Shown here: one piece after another, positions 45,843 to 58,473 of the stretch
Position numbering within the stretch: the stretch's first letter is position 1
Layout: the number at the start of each line of letters is the position of its first letter
NCBI RefSeq assembly: GCF_025602895.1
Contig: NW_026516207.1
Coordinates: forward strand, 682,001 to 746,000
Origin: Polychytrium aggregatum
Taxonomy: Eukaryota; Chytridiomycota; Chytridiomycetes; Polychytriales
Reading direction: 5' to 3'
Length of the DNA: 64,000 bases
Program-made: the position numbers and the translations under genes
Notes under the pieces: generated by a model
What the model was told of the DNA's origin: nothing
Databases searched by the model: none
Seen by the model: only the letters and a program-made list of their open reading frames with translations

Positions 45843-48536
45843 ATGCCTGGTCCCATGGGAGCTGCGGTTGCTCCTGCCCCGCCGGCCGTCCCGGCCGCCA
45901 CAAAGCCCAAGCGAATCGACGTCCTGGCTTCAAAGTCGACCCTCATCCCGCTCGCACTGCAGCCCTCGGACAGCGTCCAGTACTTTTACGATCCCGTCCA
46001 GCTGGCGTGCGTCTCCACCTTCAAGCTGCAGCAAGCCCGCATGACTCCCGCTTACATGCGCAAGCTCGTTCTCATCCAGAACCTCGTCACAGGCGTCTAT
46101 GCTGCCTGGTCGATACTGCTGCCCCAACACGGCGCCACGCTGCAGCGAGCCATGGACATGGGCATCCTCGCAGCCAAGCAGCAGGCCAAGAAGATTCAGG
46201 TCGGTGTCTGTGACAGCGTCAACCCTCGCAGCTATCGCATCAGCCAGCCAGCTCTTGTGTCCCATTTCGCTAACCACTCCATGTCTCGATTGCCCACCTC
46301 CTCTTACTCTGGATCCAATCGCTCACGCTCCGACGCCATTTCGCCTCTCTCACTGCGATGCTTCATCGACTCGATGGCAATCTGCACCGTCGCTGTGTAT
46401 CGCATCGTTCCCGCTGTGCAACACAACCAAATTCCTACTTTCATCCTCACCACGCTCACCATACTCGCCATGCTCACCGTCGATGCTGCCCCGCTGGGAC
46501 TGCTCGCTGTTTCTCGCCTGCAGGAGCACCGCAAGTCCGGCATCATGCTGAGCCCAAAGGAGCTCGAGATAAACTTTGGCTCCCTGGCAAAGTATGCAAA
46601 GCAGCTTACCGGCATCCCCATCACCGAGCCCGAATCGCAGGTCACCCGTGACTCTGGCTATTCCTCAGACACCAGCGAGGAGGAGGACAAGGATGACGAC
46701 GACGAAACCGAGTCCGAGGAGAGCGAGGATGAGTCTGCTGGCGACAGGATGCAACCCCGGCTCCGGTCAGCCGAGTCCAAGGCCTCGCCAGAGCCTGCTG
46801 CTGCCGCAGCTTCATCACACACTGCCGGCCTCACCCCTGTCAAAGTCGACAGCTCGATCCTGGTATCGCCTCGGCAGCCCGGCTCTCCTCCCAAGACCAG
46901 CCCGTCACCGCGGACAAGCCCGACCCGCAAGACAAGCCCCCCTCCAAATCCCCAGTCGCCGTCTCCTACCCGCGACGCCGACCATGACGATGACGACAAC
47001 ACTCCCCTTGGCAACCTGTATCTCTCTCCCACATCCACCACATCCCCAAAGCTGCCCCTGGTTGCGCCTCAGTCTCTGAGCCCGGCCAGCGACCCCAGTG
47101 CCGCTCTTGTCGAGCCTCCGCGGTCGGCTGTCCCTGTCCCTGTTCTGGCCTCACCCGCCATGTCGCGCTCGGCATCGCAGTCGTCAAAGCAGTCTGTCTC
47201 GAGCAACAAATCAACCTCGTCTTTGCGCAGCGGTGCGTCGGCAGCCAAGAGCAGCCCCCAGTCGACAGCCCCGAAGATTGAGGCTAGCAAGCGCACCTCG
47301 TCGCTGGTGCGTGCGCCGCTCAAGATCTCGACTGTCACGCCTGAGGTCGTGCCGGAGGCCCCGCCAAAGCCCAGCAACTCCAAGAGCCCCTTGAGTCCGC
47401 TCCTGGGTCCCCTGGCGCCACTCAGCCCCATCGACATTGCCAACCAGGCTACGGTTGTGGCTTCGACCGAGTCCTCGCGCACCTCGCTGCTGCCCCCGTT
47501 ACAAATCACCTCGCTCGTCAGTCTACTGGAGCTTGACACCTGGACTGTTGCCAACGATGCCATTGTCAATACGGACTCGCTGGATGTAATGCCGCCTCTG
47601 GACATCCCCTCGCGGACCACCTCGATGTCGTCGACAACGCTGGCGACTGCCTCTGGCCCGTCCGCGGCCGAGTTTTCGGCTGCCTCGCCCACCTCCCCGA
47701 GTATCTCCACATCCCTGAATCCCAAAGACATTGTTGCCCAGCTGTCGGAGATGCCCCAAGACGCCAACCTCTCTAACGATCTCGACACCAAAAGCATCCG
47801 GGACCAGAACGTGATGCAGTACTTCCGTCGATTCCAAAAGGACACTCCTTTCCTTGGCGGCAATTCCAAGTTCCGGGCACGAGCCAACAAGCGGCGCTCG
47901 CGGCTTGGCATGGTCTCCTCCACCGACCTCAGTGAGCTTGGCCGCAGTCCGTCCTCGTCATCGTCCAGCAAGCTGTCCTCGCGGTCGATGAGTGTGCGCT
48001 CTCACTCTGAACAGAGCTCGTTATCAAACCGCCCGTTCTCCCCGCCGCTGATCGAGCGAAGTGTGACCATGTCGTCCAACTTTTTCGACGAAAAGAAGCA
48101 GCTCGTGTCCTCGAGCATCGAGAAGCTCAAGTCCAAGGCCAAGCTCTTCCGGAGCAAGTCCATCAAGTTCATGTCCAGCGACGAGGCCAGCCGCCACACG
48201 GCTCCGAATGGATCGGTTCGGCTCCTCGGGCACCACAAGAACGTCTCGACATCGGCCCTGCCGTCGAGCACGCAAAACTCTTTCGATACCGGCCTGGGCC
48301 ACCCCGACGCGGACGCGTACATGATGATACCCGAGATCAAAAAGACCCACTCCGAATCCTTTGTGAGCGACCTGTTTGGCGAGCTGAATGGCCGGTTCGA
48401 GCTGCCCGAAGACGGCGTACCCGGACCCAGCAGCGGACTGGGCTCGTCTGTGCCGGGCGGCAAGACCGGCGCGGTAGCCGAGCCCCTCGTCGACCTGGAC
48501 AGCATCCTGGACCTGTCATGGAAGCTAGACATTTAG
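45843..48536 (+). CDS. Large Ser/Pro-rich protein, function unknown
   Basis: The start ATG at 45843 follows a pyrimidine-rich leader. The first exon (45843-46199) encodes a compact N-terminal region (KRIDVLASKSTLIPLALQ; MRKLVLIQNLVTGVYAAWS) that looks folded and helical. An intron is proposed at 46200-46523 (GTCGGT..CTGCAG). The second exon (46524-48536) starts EHRKSGIMLSPKELEINFG, then becomes a long acidic and Ser/Pro/Thr-rich disordered tail (EEEDKDDDDETESEESEDE; PRTSPTRKTSPPPNPQ). It ends with short conserved-looking helices such as SIEKLKSKAKLFRSKSIKF. Spliced length is 789 residues. No family recognised; a scaffold or signalling protein is only a guess from composition. Confidence 0.7.
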   Translation: MPGPMGAAVAPAPPAVPAATKPKRIDVLASKSTLIPLALQPSDSVQYFYDPVQLACVSTFKLQQARMTPAYMRKLVLIQNLVTGVYAAWSILLPQHGATLQRAMDMGILAAKQQAKKIQVGVCDSVNPRSYRISQPALVSHFANHSMSRLPTSSYSGSNRSRSDAISPLSLRCFIDSMAICTVAVYRIVPAVQHNQIPTFILTTLTILAMLTVDAAPLGLLAVSRLQEHRKSGIMLSPKELEINFGSLAKYAKQLTGIPITEPESQVTRDSGYSSDTSEEEDKDDDDETESEESEDESAGDRMQPRLRSAESKASPEPAAAAASSHTAGLTPVKVDSSILVSPRQPGSPPKTSPSPRTSPTRKTSPPPNPQSPSPTRDADHDDDDNTPLGNLYLSPTSTTSPKLPLVAPQSLSPASDPSAALVEPPRSAVPVPVLASPAMSRSASQSSKQSVSSNKSTSSLRSGASAAKSSPQSTAPKIEASKRTSSLVRAPLKISTVTPEVVPEAPPKPSNSKSPLSPLLGPLAPLSPIDIANQATVVASTESSRTSLLPPLQITSLVSLLELDTWTVANDAIVNTDSLDVMPPLDIPSRTTSMSSTTLATASGPSAAEFSAASPTSPSISTSLNPKDIVAQLSEMPQDANLSNDLDTKSIRDQNVMQYFRRFQKDTPFLGGNSKFRARANKRRSRLGMVSSTDLSELGRSPSSSSSSKLSSRSMSVRSHSEQSSLSNRPFSPPLIERSVTMSSNFFDEKKQLVSSSIEKLKSKAKLFRSKSIKFMSSDEASRHTAPNGSVRLLGHHKNVSTSALPSSTQNSFDTGLGHPDADAYMMIPEIKKTHSESFVSDLFGELNGRFELPEDGVPGPSSGLGSSVPGGKTGAVAEPLVDLDSILDLSWKLDI

Positions 48537-49767
48537 AGCACCACCCGCGCCCGGCACTTTGTCGGCACGGAGGACTGGACTGGGCCATGCTGGCTTGCCG
48601 GCGCGGCCATCGTGTCCTCCTCCATCCTCACGCAACCCAAACTCTCATCAGCGCCCTGCCTTTCGTGCTGTGCACAAGATACAAGATGGCGCCGAGTCGA
48701 TATCGGCTGCGCAGTCCTGGCGAAGCCGATTGAATGCCCTTGCCGGTGCTCTGTGCGGCTTCTGGCTGCTGCATTGTCTTGCTGGTGTTCTCCGGGATGC
48801 TCTGCCGTATATTCTCGGCGCTTCGGCCTCGTCGTCGATCTGTCACATGTACTCTGGTTGGCCTTCTGCTCCGTTTCCTCCATTTCTCTCTCTCTCTCTC
48901 CCCTCTCCTACTCCTCTATTGCCTCCTCGATCTCTCTCTCTCTCTCCCATTGTCTCGTCGTCTGTTCCTATCCTTTGTTGACCACAATCTTGCGTCCGCT
49001 CACGCAACCTCCTTGTGACTACTATTCTACTATTTATTGAGAAGCCAGGCTTCGAACGCCTCAGACCCCATAGCAATCTCTCTAGCGTGTTTTGGAAACG
49101 AATGCGAAAAATTGAACAAAATGAAAATGACCGAAAACCCCCCGTCCCAACTTGAAAATACAGTCATTCCAGAAAACCCCCCCCCAGAACAGTGCCTCTT
49201 TTCTCTGGCATCAGAGTCCCGAAGTCCGTGGGCTTCCGTGTGATTGTTTCCCGTCCTGGTTGGCCATCGTTTTGTTTTCGTTGGTTTGTGAGCGCAGTCC
49301 TGGTCTATCGTCTGGACAGGGGACTCGTGCTGTCCATGTATCGAGCCGCCAGACACCACGCCATCGGCTGGACCGCTCGCCCATCCCCATGAGCCCGCAG
49401 CACTGTATCCAGAACGAAACGAGACGCCACAGAGCGAAACGAGACACTCGTTCCCACGGCGAACGACCACGGGGCGCGCGGGTGTCTGAGCCGCAGCAGA
49501 GCCCCGTGACCAGGGTTCGGACACGCGCCCCAGCCGCCCCGGCTTCTTGCCCATGGCATGGCGCTTGCGTCATTGCCTTCACCCGCCGGACATCTCTCCC
49601 TCCATCGCCCAGCCCCTGTTCGTCGATACCAGCCCTCATCGCTCCTGATCAACTAACTGCTCTTCATCCACGCCTTCTGCCGTTCTCATTTCCGTTGCTG
49701 AATATTCCCCTTTCCACCACCCCTGCTCTCCACCCTCATTTGGCTGGCCGTTCTTCCCGTTGCCACT
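48537..49767. other. Intergenic, with dispersed repeat copy B
   Basis: 1231 bases without a recognised gene. Includes CT-rich runs (about 48885-48950) and a copy of the repeat seen near 20.1 kb. Confidence 0.55.
49150..49300 (-). repeat. Dispersed repeat, copy B
   Basis: The minus strand shares the 22-base core (49242-49263) and flanking similarity with 20085-20215, including a GATGCCAGA block and a TTCTGGAATGACTGTA-like block. A C-run interrupts it at about 49176-49186. Confidence 0.6.
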
Positions 49768-51743
<1,976 letters not shown>

Positions 51744-51979
51744 GCCTGCTGCTGCTCGAGCGCCATGGTCTGTTGAGCGATTACACGCTTGCCCATCCAA
51801 TAAACGAAAGATTTGCGATTGGAGAGCTCGGACGCACTGGGCGATCGTATCTTGGTCCGATCTGGTCTGTCTCCAAACAAATAGCGGGGCGGGGTGGCAG
51901 AGGCCCAGGAACTATATTGCCTATCAGCAGACCCATCTCTCGAACAGGGCAGGACCAGCGCGCACAGCGACGCCGTCGC

Positions 51980-52423
51980 CTAGCCTCGCAGCTGTGAGCC
52001 AAGATATTCATCCCACGAGACCAGCCCGTCGTTGTTGGTGTCTGCTTGTGCAAGCGCTTCGTCGACCTCTCTCTCGATCTGGTCGATCGACTTGCGGTCT
52101 GAGCCCTGGGCCGGACCAAAGGTCGTGAGTGCGTTCCGAATCTCGTGGCCGTCGAGAAAGCCGTCGTGGTTCTGGTCGTGCAGGGCAAAGTAGTAATAGA
52201 TGTCGTTGTCGTTGAGCGTTTCGGACGATGACGAGGAAGAGGACGAGGAGGCAGAGCCATCGGGCTGCGGAGGGGCTTTGTAGGCGAGATGCTCGGCCTC
52301 CATTTGCGACTGCACTTGGTGGGTGGCACCCCGATAGCCGCTCCAAGGCCCGGCGCGATGGCGAGCTTCGATGCCCAGGGTCATGCACGCCAGCAGAACG
52401 ACCGAGACGCCGAGGAGCTTCAT
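51980..52423 (-). CDS. Secretory EF-hand protein (MCFD2-like)
   Basis: A single exon encodes 147 residues. The start MKLLGVSVVLLACMTLGIEA is a signal peptide; a longer open frame upstream lacks one. A Ser run (residues about 57-66) precedes two EF-hands: DQNHDGFLDGHEIRNAL and DTNNDGLVSWDEYLG, both with standard calcium ligands. Size and layout match human MCFD2 (146 residues), the calcium-dependent partner of LMAN1/ERGIC-53 in ER-to-Golgi cargo export. Other short secreted calmodulin-like proteins cannot be excluded. Confidence 0.75.
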   Translation of the reverse strand: MKLLGVSVVLLACMTLGIEARHRAGPWSGYRGATHQVQSQMEAEHLAYKAPPQPDGSASSSSSSSSSETLNDNDIYYYFALHDQNHDGFLDGHEIRNALTTFGPAQGSDRKSIDQIEREVDEALAQADTNNDGLVSWDEYLGSQLRG

Positions 52424-52994
52424 TTTGTGGTGCTGTTGGCGAGGGCGCGGGGCAATCTTGTCAATGAGGTGAGTGCGGTCTTCAAGGCCCTCGTCCGCAA
52501 CAGGAGGAGATGAGATCAGTGGGGCGAAAGGGAGCAGAGGGCAGCGAGAGCGGATGCTGGCTGCACCGGCCAACCAGAGAGCGCCAGACGGGAAAGAAAC
52601 GGCCCCATGACCCGACGCTCCTGTCCAACGAAAGCAGTCTGGGCACAGAGCGACATGAGCATTCAGGAATCGGTGGCGAGGAAGACACTGGGTACCCTGC
52701 CTAGCCACTCATACGGTACGGACAGAAAGGTCGGGTGAAAGCCTTGGGACAACTGGAATCCAGTCGGGAGAGAGGAGGGAGTTGGCCTATCAAGGGGTAC
52801 ATATTCGCTCGGCCTTATGAACTGCTGAAAACATCTGGACCCGGATGATTATTATTCAAATGGAAGGACATCATTTTGAGAAGAACTAATACTTGGAACT
52901 AAATTCTTTCACATACTCGTGAACAGTCAAGCAAATCGAAAGCAAAACTATATAATCAAACATGATCACCACTGATAAGCGAAGTATCCCGAAA
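52424..52994. other. Intergenic, entry to AT-richer island
   Basis: 571 bases; base composition turns AT-rich from about 52800. No gene recognised. Confidence 0.45.
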
Positions 52995-53575
52995 TCAGAA
53001 AATGCTCAGATTTTGAACCCCGTTGGCAAGTGTGGACATGGTTTGGCTCGCGAGTTGCGTGAAGGACCTTGAGGTCTGGGGTGGCTTGGGTGGAGATGGT
53101 TGCTGGAGTTGATTGGTGATGATGACTCCATGGCGTGGGGGAGGAATCCTTCCAGAGATCTTTGTAAACTTACCAAAGAATTCTCCGTTGTACTTGAGGG
53201 TTGAAAGCGTTTTGATCAGCTCTTCGATTTCTTCTGGAGTTGGGACAGCTTTTGAAACCTCGACTCCTTCCGTCAAGAGCTTCCTCTCGATATTGTATTT
53301 TTCTCTCATTTTTTCGAGACCGTCGATTTTTGCTTGGTATGAGAGCTGATCTTGAGTAGCCGAGGTTGAGTCCCGAGCTTGTTTAATCAAGTGATCAATA
53401 TAGTTGAGGATGGCGTCATTGAAATGGACAATGCCATTTGCCTTGACGAACAATGCAAAATGGGCGCTGATGGCCAATATCTGCTGCTGCTCTGCCTTGA
53501 GCTCATCCAGGGTTTGATTTATCATCCTCAAAGCCATTTGGATCTGATCTTGGCTTGATTTTCGATACTGACTTC
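52995..53575 (-). pseudogene. C-terminal fragment, fungal GTPase-associated family
   Basis: The frame reads from YRKSSQDQIQMALRM (after an AG at about 53576) to the stop at 52995. It encodes coiled coil LDELKAEQQQILAISAHF, then KANGIVHFNDAILNYIDHLI, and later EEIEELIKTLSTLKYNGEFF. This is the pattern I associate with the C-terminal part of the large fungal family with an N-terminal AIG1-like G domain and a DUF8206-type region. No N-terminal part is present on this strand: the DNA upstream is occupied by a related fragment on the other strand. It may be truncated rather than a small gene. ATG at 53537 is available. Confidence 0.5.
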
Positions 53576-53665
53576 AATCACCTCACCTTCGTCTGAAGTT
53601 CCAGGATAGCTCACCCCGGATGACACTTGGATCGGGGTTTGTGATTTCTCATCGTAAAGGTATAA

Positions 53666-54796
53666 TTTCGAGCAAGGAAGGCTTTGGCCAGAATCCAAGA
53701 GGCGAGCGTTGTTGTTGAAAACTCTCTACGAGCAACACAAAGCGCAATAGCCAGTCTCGATCAAGAACTTGATCAGAAAAAACGAGAATTGGCCAATATT
53801 CAGCAGCATCTCGATGCCTCCGATGAAATTCCACAAAGGCATATACTTCCTTTCCAGACGACCGTCTGCTCTCACCAAGACTGTGTCAAACTTTTCCGCG
53901 ACGAAAATGGTGTTGATCAAACCGATTACCCAAGCCGGTGTCATCTAAACTGCACGTGTCCCTCAGTCCAACACGAAACTGAGCCTGAAGTGCAAAATGA
54001 TCATTTTCAGTGCGAAGTAATGCATAACGGCCTGTGTCTAGCGTGCGAACATCGCTCGGATGAACACATGCGCATTGACTGGGAGCTCAGATACAAGCCG
54101 AACGGATTGGCGTCGCAGCTTTCAAAACAACTTGATATTGAAAAACTGAATCAAGATGCTTTGGAAGAGAGGATCGCCGATCAGAAACGAGTTGCCGAGG
54201 ATCTTGAAGCTGAGCTATCCACATTAAAAGCTGCCTTGTCAAGCTTTGGTTCATATATCAGGGATCACAGTCTGGCGTTCACCAATCACGCAGTCTTTGA
54301 GTATTTGGATGAAATGGAGCGTTCAACCCTGCCTACCTCTCCAAAAAGTGCCTCAATTGCCGCAAGGGTCCAACTCGCATTCAGTCGAATCAGGGAACAA
54401 TATCAAGCTGAAATGGATATCGTGAAGCTGCCGGATGCTTCAGACGAAATCAGTCCAGGCGGCGACCTCCCAGAACAGGACTCCGTCGTTAAATTGGTAG
54501 AAGAGCTGAGGAAGCTTCCACTATCAGGTGGATACTTTGCGGAGCCAGAACCAATTTCTGAACGACACAAGCCTTCGACCCAAGAACAGGCCCAAGTGTC
54601 CGATCAAGCTGCGGACGAAAAGCAAGCCGCGGATTCCATATCCAACGACGAATCTTGGCACATTTCCACCAGCATCGTCACAGCAGTCAGATCGATCATG
54701 GCCCTAGTCTATCTCTGGATCACAGTCGTTGTCGTGAGTGTTGGAAAGGTGGTTGAAGTCTTTCGTCCAAACAATCATGGATCTCAAGAATGTTGA
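53666..54796 (+). pseudogene. Fragment of a related gene: Cys/His region, coiled coils, TM
   Basis: A 370-codon frame without a good start (the first usable codon is TTG at 53684; an upstream TAA closes the frame at 53663). Order: coiled coil (LDQELDQKKRELANI); a Cys/His cluster TTVCSHQDCVKLF, SRCHLNCTCP, CEVMHNGLCLACEHRSDEH; coiled coil VAEDLEAELSTLKAALSSF; and a C-terminal hydrophobic segment IMALVYLWITVVVVSVG. The Cys/His cluster plus HM-x-I-x-x-E-L fits the DUF8206-type region downstream of AIG1-like GTPases. The G domain is absent. Codon use is more A/T-ending than in neighbouring genes. Confidence 0.5.
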
Positions 54797-55366
54797 TTGC
54801 GTCGACCTCCCGTGGCTTTGCCGAGCGTGAGTCGAACAAGTCTTGCATAGAGCGCCATCTTCAATGCGTAACACGGCATTGGAGAATTATTAAATCGATC
54901 GGTAGGGAAGGATATGTTGGCAGTCATTATTCCTCGTTCTGCGATCATGTGGGGGAGGGTATTTCAGCTGAGTAATGTCCAACCCCATCATGTTCCACCG
55001 CATCGCTGCATTATTTCGGCAATTGTCGTTTATTGAGGGTGTCAAATAATGGACAGAGTCCATGGAGGAATGCATTTTATGATCAGTCGGTGTGGATTTG
55101 CAGACCTGAATCTAGAGTCTCAATGTGGAAGGTCGGTGGAAAGTGGATAACAGGGCTGCCCCGCGCAGCAGCCATCGCAGCCGCTGCCACAAGGGAACAG
55201 AGGATGGGCTAAAGGCTCAGAGTGATCGCGGTTTCGCAATGCATGCTCGAGCAATATCGCTGCAGATGGATATTCAAGATCGGCAGCAATAATAAAATGG
55301 GACGCAGTATAACATGACAAGTAGAGTTGCTATGCTGAACCAAGATCCGCCCGAGCAACAGCTCGC
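54797..55366. other. Intergenic, AT-richer, downstream of IMPDH
   Basis: 570 bases between convergent gene ends. No gene recognised. Confidence 0.45.
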
Positions 55367-57517
55367 CTAAGCAAAGAGGCGCTTCTCGTACGAGTAGAGG
55401 CCGTGGACACCGCCTTCCAACTGGGCACTTGCGGTGCGCTTCTCGAATCGCACGACGCCGTCAACGACCTTCTGGCTGAGCTCGCTGATGCTGCGGCAGC
55501 CAATGTCCTGGAGACTGTGCTGGACACCGGAAGTGAGGTAGCCCAGGAACTTCTTGACGGTGCCCTTGTCGACGACGGTGCCGGTGACGCCCTGGGCGAC
55601 CTTGATCTTGTCGCCTTCGGAGTAGTAGCGCTTGCCAGCAGCGTCGCCCTTCTCCATGGCATCGAGAGAACCCATGCCGCGGTATTTCTTCAGGCGCTGG
55701 CCCTCGTTGTAAAAGTACTCGCCAGGGGACTCGGTGGTGCCGGCCAGGAGAGAGCCCATCATGACGGCGGAGGCGCCGAGGGACAGAGCCTTGACAATGT
55801 GGCCGACGTTGCCGATACCACCATCGGCAATGACGGGGACGCCAAACTGACGGGCAAACTGAGCGACACGGAAGACAGCAGTGCCCTGGGGACGACCGCA
55901 GGCCATGACTGGACGAAGAGTGCGAAGAGTGAGCACATTGCATGGCGTCTAATGGGCAATCAAGGTGGCACAGGCTCAAAGATTCCACACCGGCCATCAG
56001 AGGGACTTGGAGGCAGTCTCGCCGGGCTCCCGATACATACCTTCCTGGGTGATGCAGATGGAGCCGCTACCCATGCCGATACGGAGGCCATCGGCGCCGG
56101 CCTGGATAAGACGGCGCGCCTGCTCCTTGGTGACAACGTTGCCGGCGACGACATCAACGTGAGGGTAGGCGTCCTTGATGTGGCGGATCATCTCGACCTG
56201 GTAGCTCGAGTTGCCCTGCGACGAATCCAGGAAGACAATGTCGAGGCCGGCGTCGACGAGGGCAGCCAGGCGCTTCTTGTCCTCAAAGTGGGTGCTGATG
56301 GCGGCGGCACAGAGGAGCTGCTTGGACTGGTTCTTCTTGGAGGCCCAGGGGTAGTCACGGGTCTTGATCAAATCGGAACGGGCGAGGAGCGAGGTGAGGC
56401 GGCCCTCCTCGTCGACGATAGGGAGCTTGCCCTTGCGGGACTTTTTGAGGAGAGCGTTGGCCTCGGAGAGGGAGATGCCCTGCTTGGCGACGACGAGGTC
56501 GGTGGTCATAATCTCCCTCAGCGGGCGGGAGCGCTCCTCGCTGGACTGCAGGAAATCAATGTCGCGGGAGGTGACGATGCCGACGATCTTGGAGTGCATC
56601 TTGCCGGTCTCTGTGCAGACACGACGGAGCAGGTACACGAAGGTGAGACCCGAGAGCAAGTGATGTGCGTGCGCATCGCTGCACGGACAATCTCGTCACT
56701 GGAAACGAATGCAGCCCGCCGCATTCGGGCACGAGTATGTACCGGTGATGGGGATGCCGCAGAAACCGTATCGGGCCTTGATGTTGACAACGTCCTGGAC
56801 GGTGTGGTCGGGGCTGAGGCACATGGGATCGGCGATGAAGCCGTTCTCGAACTTCTTGACGAGGCGAACCATGTTGGCCTGCTCCTCGACCGAGCAGTTG
56901 TGGTGGATGACGCCGAGGCCGCCGTTCAGGGCCATGTGGATGGCCATGTCGGTCTCTGGAGAGGCCGCGAGGGCAGAGTCGTGGAGATGAGCGTTCGTTC
57001 GGCAGAGCCCGCGCTCCGAGGCACCCACTCCCATCGAGGGCCGATGCACATGGACGCGTTGCGTCGAGTGGCGAGACATTGAGCAGCCTCCGCTCTTGGC
57101 CGCCCTCTCCCAATGCCGGCAGGCAACGGCAGAGCCGCGCCAGATCCCAATGGCACTGTGAAATCACGGTTCGGCCCGAGAGAAGCTATGGCATTGCGCA
57201 TATCGGGTGTGCCATGCCGCAATTGGCGTACCAGTGACAGTGTCCATCGGGCTCGAGAGGAAGGGCGTCTTAATCTTGAAGCGCTTGGTGACCTGGATGT
57301 CCAGCGAGACAACATCGGCGCCAAAGTCGATATATCCGGGCAGGATCAGGAAGTCATTGTAGGTCAAGCCGCCGGAGATGGTCGGGTCCATGAGCTGCTC
57401 GGCAGTCAGGCCGTCGTCGGCAGTGTCGCTGAGGAGCGCCTGGAGGCGGGCATCTCGCTGCTCTGTGGTCTCGGAGGGCGAGGCAAGCGGGGCAGTGCTA
57501 AAGTCGACGGGGTACAT
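55367..57517 (-). CDS. IMPDH: IMP dehydrogenase
   Basis: Four exons (57517-57232, 56955-56743, 56610-56041, 55908-55367) give 536 residues, close to the yeast and human enzymes. Landmarks: [40 protein letters not shown], two CBS domains (from [13 protein letters not shown] and [16 protein letters not shown]), [25 protein letters not shown], and [12 protein letters not shown] with the catalytic Cys at about residue 352. [29 protein letters not shown], the flap [14 protein letters not shown] and a final [19 protein letters not shown] follow. It makes XMP from IMP, the committed step of GMP synthesis. All joins fall in phase. The start exon is [13 protein letters not shown]. Confidence 0.98.
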
Positions 57518-58473
57518 GGCAGGCGGGGACTAGGAGCAGTAGCAACGGCAGCGGATGGGCCCTGGGAAGTATGGATCGAGACGACAGAGGGTAAAGAGCA
57601 GGGACGCAAACGGAAGGGAAGCGCGGGACTGAAATACGAAAGCCGGGAGCGAGGCGGCGGCGCGGCGAGAGCGCCGCGAGGGCCGCCCGACAGCAGACCA
57701 CACAGCACGCCGTGTGGACAGCGAGAGCCCGGCGAGAACGGCTCCTCGCACACACACACACGTACACTCCGCCCTGCGCGGCGCCTGAAAAAAAAATTTT
57801 CTCTGTGGCACTGTCGGCACTGCGCAGCGCAGTGCTTCAAACTCCGACCGGGCTTGCTTGGGCTGCTGATGCTGATGCTGCTGCTGCTGATGCTGCTGCT
57901 GATGCTGCTGCTGATGCTGCTGCTGATGCTGCTGCTGATGCTGCTGCTGATGCTGCTGCTGCCGTCTCCGGGAGCACCGCAGGATGATACGGCGGACGCT
58001 GTGCTGCGGCGACATCAATCGCGGGGCTGGGACGTGGACATCTGTTGCGGGGCGTATCTGTCGGTGAGGGCATTTCGAATACTCGCTGTGCTTACCATTC
58101 GTCGGACAGCGCCACAGAACGCCCGCCACAGAATGCCCACCCACGTGCCCGTCCTCTCGCCGCTGCTCTCGCCGCTGCTCTCGCCGCTGCTCTCGCGCCC
58201 GTCTCGTGCCTGTCTCGGCGGCTCTTCTCGCTGCCGGCGAACCCGAGCCCGACCTCTCTGGTCGTTCGCCGTCGAATCATCAGCGCAACTTGGAACTCAT
58301 CTCAACCACGCCATCTCAACCACGTCATCTCAACCACGCCATCTCAACCACGACATATCAGCCACGACATATCATCCACGGCCGTCTCAGCCACACCCCA
58401 ACTGCATCTGGAACTGCCCTATCGATCGGCGAGCTAGACATTCCTCCAGCCGACTCCCCTGCGTGCCCACCGT
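57518..58473. other. Divergent promoter region, IMPDH / Zn2Cys6 gene
   Basis: 956 bases holding a CTG/GAT microsatellite (listed separately) and short tandems at 58146-58196 (CTCTCGCCGCTG) and 58290-58390 (CTCAACCACGCCAT-type). Confidence 0.55.
57862..57963. repeat. CTGCTGCTGATG microsatellite
   Basis: About 100 bases of trinucleotide-like repeat with a 12-base period. Confidence 0.92.

Noticed and set aside
44243-45946. Long minus-strand frame of 567 codons and a plus-strand frame with SEMQ repeats
   Set aside because: Both run through the minisatellite and gene ends, with no family resemblance; they result from high GC content and a repeat length divisible by three.
55403-57082. Plus-strand frame of 559 codons opposite IMP dehydrogenase
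   Set aside because: It is the antisense shadow of well-conserved IMPDH exons and crosses their introns.
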